Shown here piece after piece: positions 56,914-64,000 of a stretch of 64,000 nucleotides of DNA (positions within the stretch are counted from its first letter, which is position 1; each line of letters opens with the position of its first letter). This DNA comes from Hysterangium stoloniferum (taxonomy: Eukaryota > Basidiomycota > Agaricomycetes > Hysterangiales > Hysterangiaceae): NCBI GenBank assembly GCA_015178975.1, contig WHVD01000021.1, forward strand, positions 434,001-498,000, given 5' to 3'. A model generated the notes under the pieces. That model saw only the letters and a list, made by a program, of their open reading frames with translations. It made no database searches and was not told the origin of the DNA. Both the position numbers and the translations under genes were made by a program.

Positions 56914-57810
56914 TCAAAGAAGGTGGCGAAGGACGCTTGGAACTCCTCCCCATGCATCCTGCAAGGAACCTCTGAGGTAGAGGATAGTATTTCCCCAGGT
57001 GAGATGCTTGGCATGAAAGGAGAGGGCAATGTCTTCCCGTTTCGAAATGTCACTGGCAGATGTCAACCCATCCAGTTTCTGGATTGAAGAGACCCAACGG
57101 CCATAGGCCTTCTGGCATGTTCGAATGATGGTGCAAATGCGGTCAGCGGAGGCGTCAGTGAGGCGAGTGATGAGAGGAGGCCGGGGGTGTAGTGATAGCG
57201 GGGCAGGAGTGAGAAGAGGCACGCAGCTCGCATCTCCACCAGAGGAAAGTCCTCCCAGGGTGTCGGAATCCAACAACAGATGCTCCAACAGGTCAACTAG
57301 GTCAACAGCCGAGTGGATCGGCGTGTGCTCAGGAAGGATACAGGAGGAGTCAACAAGCAGGGACCGAAACATGGAGAGCTCAACCCGCTTGATATCCTCC
57401 GCTAATCGCAGCTGTTCCTTAGGATCGTTGACGCACAAGTAAAAGGTACCCATGCAATCTGACAATGTGAGAGATCTGCTATAACCTTGGATATGTCCTT
57501 TAAGAAGGGGGTGCCACAAGGTTGGCCCCAGGCACATTAACGTGCATCCCACTGTGAAAATGTTGGAGGGGTAGTTGATGGACACGCACATCCAACCGGT
57601 CTGTAAGAAACGGGCTGAGTCAGCTGTGTCCTCAGAGTGAGGGGGAGAGGGCGGCTGTGATGGGGGGCGGCAAATGGGGTTGGCTGGGAAAGGGTCGAGG
57701 GGCCCATCCACCAAAATGTCAGCCTTCTGCTTCCCCTTCACTTTTTCACTTAAGGGGGGAGGCTGCTCGAAGACTTCCATGGCTGGGGAAGGTTCCTTAA
57801 TGATCTCCAT
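56914..57810 (-). CDS. gypsy2 3' accessory ORF, C-terminal portion
   Basis: A 298-codon frame in the sense orientation between the chromodomain and the polypurine tract. Residues 1-60 are Pro-rich with a short basic patch, EKVKGKQKAD. The rest looks globular and mostly helical (CMGTFYLCVNDPKEQLRLAE, VDLVDLLEHLLLDSDTLGG, RTCQKAYGRWVSSIQKLDGL). No transmembrane or known domain is evident. Upstream frames (57830-59425) on the same strand probably belonged to one longer protein. Function is unknown. It does not resemble the gypsy1 accessory protein. Confidence 0.6.
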   Translation of the reverse strand: MEIIKEPSPAMEVFEQPPPLSEKVKGKQKADILVDGPLDPFPANPICRPPSQPPSPPHSEDTADSARFLQTGWMCVSINYPSNIFTVGCTLMCLGPTLWHPLLKGHIQGYSRSLTLSDCMGTFYLCVNDPKEQLRLAEDIKRVELSMFRSLLVDSSCILPEHTPIHSAVDLVDLLEHLLLDSDTLGGLSSGGDASCVPLLTPAPLSLHPRPPLITRLTDASADRICTIIRTCQKAYGRWVSSIQKLDGLTSASDISKREDIALSFHAKHLTWGNTILYLRGSLQDAWGGVPSVLRHLL

Positions 57811-57829
57811 GGTGGGGGGGGTTCCTCAA

Positions 57830-59425
57830 AGACATCCATGGCTGGGGGAGGCACCTCGAGGACTTCTTCCATGACTTAGGAAGGTGCCACAAGGATGTCC
57901 TGGACAGGGTGATCGACATCCATCAATGCAGTATTGGGTTGATGAATGGGGCTCCCCAGAGAAACACAAGGTGAGCAGGGAGAGGCGGGAGGTGGGCTCC
58001 ACGCTGGCAGGGGAATCAGGGAAGCATCTGACACCACGGGAAAGATTGGTGCCGGGGTAGAGCAGGTGACGAGAAGGGGTTCAGGGGATGTGCGGAGGGG
58101 AGGGGTTGGCCGCAGTGCCGGAGAGGGCTTGGTGCAGGTGAAGGTGGTGGTATGAGGGAAGATTCTGCTGGGAGGAGGGGCAATGGTATGGGGGGAAGAG
58201 AAGGCAGATCGGTGGATGGTTCATGACCTCCCGGCAGCTCTGAAAAGGGTGTAAAGCATTGCAGTGCAGGCGTGGAAGAAACCGATGGAGGTGAAGGGAG
58301 GTGAGTGGAGCTGGGCGGCATTGCAGGATCAGCTGGACAATACCTCCTCCAAACTCTGATGGAAGTTGGCAGTTTTCATCCTTGATTAGGTCACTTGTGA
58401 AGAAGTGAATGTTGTCTGGAAGTAAAAACCCTTTGTGGCAATCAGTGCCGAGGTACCTGCTGTTGTAGGTGGGGTAGTGCGATCAGTCATCCTCCAAATT
58501 GGATGAGAAGTCAATGGGTCCCATCTGGTAGGTTTGTTCCTGAGGTCCACATTGGGAAGGAGGTCTGGGAGGTAGTGTGACTCCATCCACATGTCACAAT
58601 GCAATGCTTTGTAGCTTGATCCTCTGTACTTTGTCCCAATTGTAGAAGGTGACCCCATTCTTTCCTTTCCTGCTTTTCTGTCCTTTGCTCCGAACACATG
58701 GTGTACCCCCATCACTGCAATCTGTCTCAGCAAAATCCATCCATTTATGGCCCAGGGGGGGAGTGATGATTGAAGGGTTTCTGTTTCCTTCCATTCTCCT
58801 CCATTCCTGCCGTGTCTGCTTTGAGGGGACATTATCCCTAGCACCCATCTTTCGCTGTCCTTCTAAGTACTCCTCTCTCCTCTTCCTCTTGAGCATTTTC
58901 AATTCCTCCTGAACCTGCATGGAGAAAGCCTTGGACTGCTGTTTCTTCCTGATCCCCTCCTTGGTGGAAGGGAGGATACTATGAGGGGGTGGGGGGGTTT
59001 TGCTCAATGTTCCTGAGGGAGCCCCCCAAGTACCAGAAGGCCAGGGCGTGGCTTCTTGAATGGGGTCCATCTGCATAGGGTATGTGGACGAAGAGGCTTC
59101 CCCCAGGCGCTCAACAATTTCTGTTTGAGGTGGTGGGGGAAGAGAAACTGTTGTTTGAGGTCAAGGTATTCTTTTGAAATTGGGGAGTCGGGGTCTGGGG
59201 GGAAGGAGTATATGGAGTGAAAGCAGTGCCGCTTCCCGAGTTGGTGGAGGTGCCTGCCGTGTTGTCCTGCAAGGTGGGGTGCATCAATGATGGCATCCCA
59301 TAATTACCCATACCGTGCTTGATGTTTGCAGTACAAGACGATGTGGTAGAAGTGTTAATAGGTTGGGGTCGCGGTATTCTTTTGAAGTTGGGGAATTTGA
59401 GTTTGGATTGTTGGTCCTGCGACAT
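57830..59425 (-). pseudogene. gypsy2 accessory region, N-terminal portion, frameshifted
   Basis: The start MSQDQQSKLKFPNFKRIPRP (59425) lies just downstream of pol. The block PNFKRIP-PQ recurs about 205 bp later, where CGA has become TGA. Another frame (58594-59076) has the basic helix LKMLKRKRREEYLEGQRKMG and a GHKWMDFAETDCSDGGTPC segment. A Pro/Ser/Leu-rich linker (58016-58321) then leads towards the ORF at 57810. The frame changes at least three times. The likely ancestral product is a large basic, proline-rich protein of unknown function. Confidence 0.5.
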
Positions 59426-59492
59426 AGTGTACTAGTTTGAGAGGTTGACGTGGAGGGAAGAGATAGGGGGATAAAATTTTCTTTTAGCAGTT

Positions 59493-60059
59493 TTACATTT
59501 TTATATTAAATTCAAGCTCTGCTCGGTTATCAAGGTGAAAGGCCGAGGGGGATGAATAGTAAGGGGTAGAGTTAAAGTAAATAAACAGTGTTGTCATTGT
59601 GAAAAGGTGAAATGATCGTTGGATTCGGTAAATAGTTTTGTAAGCTCTGAGAAGAGCTGGCGCGTTATGAAGGTCATTGCCATTTAACCAGGTGTCCTCT
59701 TCCGGTCCATACCCTTTCCATCGAACTTGGAAGAGGAGTTGATTTTGATGCTTTCTGTGTCCCACTATAGCTTCTACCTTGTACTCCTCGTCGTTATGGT
59801 CCAGTTCCCAAGGATTCTTGAGTAGCTCCCTCAATCCAAATTCCTTGGGGAGAGATGGTATTTTTTAAGAGGGTCTTGGTTGATCACTGGGTGTAGTTGA
59901 TATTCTGAGGGAACGTGGAGTCGAAAGACTTGAGGATTGATCTTCTCCAAGACTTCGAACGGTCCTATTCATCTTTGTATAAGTTTCCTCCCAGGTCCTT
60001 TGGCTTCGACAAGCTCGAGGGAATGGGGATTGATTAGGACATAATCTCCTTCTGAGATA
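59493..60059 (-). pseudogene. gypsy2 pol C-terminus with chromodomain
   Basis: It continues the integrase C-terminus after the Tc1 insertion: ISEGDYVLINPHSLELVEAK, then IGPFEVLEKINPQVFRLHVP, then the chromodomain with YKVEAIVGHRKHQNQLLFQV and WKGYGPEEDTW (59680-59780). A TGA after LIQR (~59972) fits CGA to TGA. Chromodomains of this class target integration to methylated histone H3. Confidence 0.88.
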
Positions 60060-61277
60060 CAGTGACTCACAAAACCTTTCCAATGTTTGGAGTTTGCATA
60101 TTGGCAAACTGCTACCAGGGGAGAAAAAATAGTAAAAAATATAAAGAATTCACACTAGATAGCTAAACATGTATAGAATCGTGGCCTAGAATATTATTAC
60201 ATAATATGCATTTTTGGGCATGCTAAAAATAGTTTAGTCAGGCCTGCTCATTGGAAAGGTTTTGTGGCTGATGATTATGATGCAATATATGCTATATTTT
60301 AATACTTGGTATACCCTCCCTTGGCCTTTATGACTGCCTCAACCCTCCTTGGCATGCCCCAAACCATGACTGATCCTCCACCAAACTTCACTGTCCCTTG
60401 AACAAGCTTCTCATTCAGGCCTTCCCCAGTCTTTTTCCATGCCCATTTCCTCCCATCTGAGCCAAGGTGATTTATTTTAGTCTCATCAGACCACACAACC
60501 CTCCTCCAGTCATCTAAAGTCCAGTGCTGGTGGGCCAAAGCAAAGTCAAGCCTCTCCTTCATATGTCTCTTGGACAAAAGTGGCTTCTTCTTCTTCACAA
60601 CTGCTTTCATCCCTGCTTTCTTCAAGCTCCTCTGAACTGTCTCAGCTGAAATAGGGTTGTTGGTGATGGTCTGAAGTTTCTGGGCTATGTCCACTGCAGT
60701 TTCAGCCTTTCCAGATGTGATTAGATGGACTGCATGATGGATGTTGGTAGCAGAGAGCTTCTTGGGATGACCTCCAGTTGATTTGGGAAGGGTAGGAAGG
60801 TGCTTAGAGTGAAGTCTGGAGATAGTACCAATGCCAAAACCAGTGATTGAGGCAATGGATGGAGTGGAATGGCCAGCTTCAAGTAGAGAGATAATATATT
60901 GTTGTTGAGCAGGAGAGAGGGAGTGCATGATGGATTGCTGGCAATGTGAAGAGACAGTAATATCAAAATTGACTATAGATCAACAAGTCATGTGACCATA
61001 TTGAATAGAATCAACAAAGACATGTGATTTGGCCAGTTTATATAGTATATATTGTATCAAAATCATCAGCCACAAAACCTTTCCAATGAGCAGGCCTGAC
61101 TAAACTATTTGTAGCATACCCAAAAATGCATATTATGTAATAATACTCTAGACCATGATTCTATACATGTTTAGCTATCCAGTGTGAATTTTTGAAATGT
61201 TTTGTTATTTTCTCTCCCCTGGTAGCAGTCTGCCAATATGCAAACTCCAAACATTGGAAAGGTTTTGTGAGTCACTG
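60060..61277 (-). mobile_element. Tc1-like DNA transposon, 1218 bp, inserted in gypsy2 pol
   Basis: Terminal inverted repeats about 235 bp long (60060-60297 and 61038-61277) start CAGTGACTCACAAAACCTTT. TA flanks both ends (60058-60059 and 61278-61279). Removing the element and one TA restores the pol reading frame across the site (VEDISEGD). The core acaaaacctttccaatg occurs at the outer end of each arm and again, inverted, about 200 bp inside it. The sequence looks CpG-poor. Confidence 0.93.
60299..60928 (-). CDS. Truncated Tc1-type transposase
   Basis: 209 residues. The N-terminus has a paired helix-turn-helix region (LSPAQQQYIISLLEAGHSTP, then GFGIGTISRLHSKHLPTLP and TGGHPKKLSATNIHHAVHLI). 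A second HTH includes ISAETVQRSLKKAGMKAVVK. The catalytic domain begins with RVVWSDETKINHLGSDGRKW, including the first Asp, and reaches FGGGSVMVWG. The frame ends at GYTKY, where family members continue for another ~130 residues with the second Asp and the final D or E. It could bind ends but not cut. The frame itself has no internal stop. Confidence 0.88.
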   Translation of the reverse strand: MHSLSPAQQQYIISLLEAGHSTPSIASITGFGIGTISRLHSKHLPTLPKSTGGHPKKLSATNIHHAVHLITSGKAETAVDIAQKLQTITNNPISAETVQRSLKKAGMKAVVKKKKPLLSKRHMKERLDFALAHQHWTLDDWRRVVWSDETKINHLGSDGRKWAWKKTGEGLNEKLVQGTVKFGGGSVMVWGMPRRVEAVIKAKGGYTKY

Positions 61278-62650
61278 TATCTTCCACCAGTCTCCTTTTC
61301 TTATTGTAGCTGCGAGCTTGCCTCTCTTGTGCTCATGCAATCGAGTCCCGTGCCACCTGTCAATGGTTTTCCAATTCTAAAATCCATTGGTCGGCTAAAG
61401 GGCTATCGGACAATTCCCTGGGAACCACGTGGTTGTCCCCTCCTAGGCAGCGAGACATTCCTCTCAGTAGGTATCCCATAAGCAAAACGGCCGGTGTGTA
61501 ACTTGTTGAACTCTGAACCATCAAATTGTAGGTATGAGCCACTACCTGAGTCCATTTAGACCATTCCTCTTTCAAAGAAGTGCAGTATGCTCTGAGCATT
61601 TGCTCAATGATGGCATTGGCATGCTCCATTTGACCGTCAGTTTGAGGATGATGAGACGAGGATACCGTGAGGGCACTTCCATATACCTTGCAGACTTCTC
61701 TCCAGAACCTACAGGTCCATCTCTTGTCTCGATCACAGATTATCCTTGAGGGTAAGCCAAAAGGAGCAGCTATTTTATTCACAAAGATTCATGTGAATCC
61801 TTCTGTGGATAGATCTGAAGTTGTGGGCTCACAAATTAAGAAACGCGTGAATTTATCCATGGTGACAAAGATGGCTGAATAGGCACCCTCTGTAGAAGGA
61901 GGTAATCCGGTAATCAGGTCCATTGAGACAACCTCAAATGGCCTTAAGGGTACATCTGCGGGTCAAAGAGCTCCCTGTGGAGCAGAATGATCAACCTTAG
62001 TTTTCTGGCATATGTCACAGCTGCGAGCATACACCACACAGTCCTGTAACATCCTCGGCCAGAAAAACTGATCCTTCATCAGTCAAAAAAGTCTGTGACT
62101 GCCTGCATGAGCTCCTTCGAAGGGGTTGTCATGTATCAATTTGAGTATGGTTGACATCATCCTGTTAGGTATGCAGATTTGACTTTTCCAGTCTGAATCT
62201 CGAAAGAATAATAGCTTATTCTTGCCGATTAAATAGTGTGAGGGGGTAGCTACCATATTTGGGGAAATGGGATCAGCAGCGTAATGATTTCTGAAGGTGG
62301 GATCGATCCGTCGCGAAGTTTCTTGACATAATTCTTATCGATTTCTATGAGCAATTGGGGGTTCGAGAGATTAAAGGTCGCCTCATCAATTTCATCATTT
62401 CTGGGGAGGTTGTGTAAATCCCATTTCATTTGGGGGACCTTTTCCATTATCCCAACTGGTTCGACTAACTCATGGTGAATGAGGAAGACGGCCTTTTCCG
62501 CTGGTTTGTTCTCCCATAATGTCTCATTGTCATTCAGGTTGTGAGAATCTGCTACAATTGGTAAGAGGTCATCTCTCGTGGGACTAGCACAGTCAGGTAC
62601 TCGAGGAAGTCTAGACAGTGGGTCAACATTGCTGTGTACCCGCCCCACTC
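61278..62650 (-). pseudogene. gypsy2 integrase region
   Basis: On the minus strand: HDNPFEGAHAGSHRLF and CVVYARSCDICQKTKVDHSA, an HHCC zinc region (61985-62145); SMDLITGLPPSTEGAYSAIF with the first Asp (~61925); IICDRDKRWTCRFWREVCKV with the second Asp (~61735); and HHPQTDGQMEHANAIIEQML with the Glu (~61640). Several stops break it, for example after SHRLF and before PADVPLRPF. The frame before this (62250-62648) bridges RNase H and integrase. Confidence 0.85.
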
Positions 62651-63999
62651 AATGTAAGATTTCCAGACCGGGGTATGCAGCGTATACCACCCCATGTGGC
62701 CAGTCAATGATTGGTATTCTCGTAAGATCTGGCCCATTGTAATGCTGCATGGTCAGTGATCAAAAGGATATGTTCTCCTTCGATAAAGGGCTGGAAATGG
62801 ACTAGTCCCTCCTCAGCAGCTAATGCTTCTCGCTCTGTGGCTGAATAATTACATTCCACTTTCTTGAGCATGCGGCTCCAATATGCAATGATGCACTCAA
62901 CCGTGACACTGGTGTCATCAAAATCTGAGGCCCAGGAATCAGCCCAAGTGAATTCTGGCTCCTTGGTTTTATAACGAGTAATGAAAATGAGCACGTCTCA
63001 AGATTGATCAAAGGCTGATCTTGCTTGGGCATAGATTTTAGTGTCCTTGAGATCCCTGAGTGTCATTTTCTGTATTTGTTGAAGACAACATCCCAGTGCG
63101 AAGTCCGAAGCATCTGTGTATAACCGATAAGGCATGCCACTCGTGGGGTGTCCAAGTACTGGAGCAGAGCTCAATGCAACCTTGATGTCTTCAAAAGCTC
63201 GGGCGTGTTCTGAATCCCAAGTCCAATGGACGCCTTTCTTTAAGAGGTTAAAGAGTGGAGCGACTGTCCAGGAGTAAAATGGTATGTAAGCTGAAAAGTA
63301 CAGAACCATCCCTAGGAAGTGTTGAAGATCTGCTATCTTGGAAGGTGTAGCTAGTTCCAGTATGGCAGCGACCTTCCCTTGGTGGGTCAAAAAACCAAGT
63401 CTAGACATCTTATGACCTAGTAATAGAATCGAGTTATACCCAATGTAGCATTTTTTGGGCGAGAGAGTGATTCCCGGTGCAATTATGGCTTGTAAAACCT
63501 GATCTAGATGCTCTAAATGATCATCCCATGTCTTAGAAAAGATCACAATGTCGTCAATATAAACAAGACAGAACATCCATAGGTAAGGTGCAAGTAAAGT
63601 TTGCATAACTCTCTGGAATATAGAGGGTCCATTATAAAGTCCAAAGGGCATTCGCCTGAATTGCCACAGTCCTCGATGGGATCTGAAAGCAGTCTTTGGT
63701 TTATCTTCTTCCAATATTTCGAGTTGGGTAAAGCCAGCTAATGCGTCAAAGGAAGATAGGATGTTGGACCCTGAAAGCGCTTGTATGATTTTGGACTGGC
63801 GTAGCAACGGGAATTTATCGGGAACTGTTAGGCTATTCAATTTCCTATAGTCAATCACCACTCTCGGTTTCCCATTACAATAGACGATGAAGGCTGGCAC
63901 CCCCCAAGGACTTTTGGACAGTTCGATTACTCCCTGTTGAAACCAAGTATCCATTTGTTCATCAATGACCTTCCTATTGGCTGGGGAAGTTGGAAACAT
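62651..63999 (-). pseudogene. gypsy2 reverse transcriptase and RNase H
   Basis: The frame enters from the window edge with PWGVPAFIVYCNGKPRVVID and YRKLNSLTVPDKFPL, then RRMPFGLYNGPSIFQRVMQT. The catalytic box LVYIDDIVIFSKTWDDHLEH lies at ~63550, and connection-domain motifs ITLSPKKCYIGY and LQHFLGMVLYFSAYIPFY follow. RNase H begins with YRLYTDASDFALGCCLQQI (~63110) and continues in another frame with VECNYSATEREALAAEEGL and LLITDHAALQWAR (62720-62870). Stops near 63000 and 62705 break it. This RT lineage, with LVYIDDIV and LSPKKC, is typical of mushroom gypsy elements and distinct from gypsy1. Confidence 0.9.
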
Positions 64000-64000
64000 T

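Larger units (their letters stand above)
56280..64000 (-). mobile_element. Second chromovirus 'gypsy2', 3' part, cut by the window end
   Basis: Minus orientation. Seen are the RT to chromodomain part of pol (63999-59493), a ~2.6 kb sense accessory region (59425-56914), a polypurine tract and one LTR (56280-56888). Gag, protease and the 5' LTR lie beyond 64000. A Tc1-like element at 60060-61277 interrupts pol. Stops and frame changes are more frequent than in gypsy1, so it is older. Confidence 0.9.

Overview
The window is repeat-dense DNA from a filamentous basidiomycete, most likely an Agaricomycete. The reasons are short (about 50 bp) GT-AG introns inside gene remnants, Ty3/gypsy chromoviruses with a C-terminal chromodomain, a tyrosine recombinase and an integrase-like family typical of mushrooms, and host-gene fragments (cytochrome P450, BEACH protein, GDPase) that resemble basidiomycete homologues. 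I found no intact ordinary host gene, rRNA or tRNA gene. It reads as a nested transposon graveyard.

Left third (1-20100): an LTR fragment; an inverted pair of unknown ~0.7 kb units (800-1500 and 12063-12763); a UBA2 exon fragment; a P450 pseudogene (4130-5720); the left arm of a large inverted repeat (6522-9440); a ~67 bp minisatellite of about 37 units (9655-12120); a complete pogo-like DNA transposon (12862-15366); a GUT2 fragment and a 0.5 kb foldback element.

Middle (20100-48740): the right arm of the large inverted repeat, split by a 5.1 kb TA-flanked element (20439-25571). That element carries same-strand fragments of a formyltransferase-like gene, an integrase-like protein, a copia reverse transcriptase and casein kinase 1. 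Further right are a C-rich block (30555-31290), a GDPase pseudogene, a tRNA-derived SINE, a LINE 3' fragment, a decayed BEACH-WD gene, a copia gag, and a tyrosine-recombinase gene cut by a solo LTR that contains a 12 bp minisatellite.

Right part (48744-64000): a nearly complete Ty3/gypsy chromovirus (gypsy1, minus strand, LTRs 586 bp) carrying an antisense, intron-containing accessory gene with a Zn2Cys6-type cysteine array. It abuts the 3' LTR of a second chromovirus (gypsy2, running off the window), whose pol is interrupted by a 1.2 kb Tc1-like transposon.

Mutation pattern: LTR differences and nonsense codons in the gypsy elements are almost all CpG transitions, and many older blocks look CpG-poor. 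This fits methylation of repeats followed by deamination. Several insertions are supported by an empty paralogous site or a target-site duplication inside this same window.
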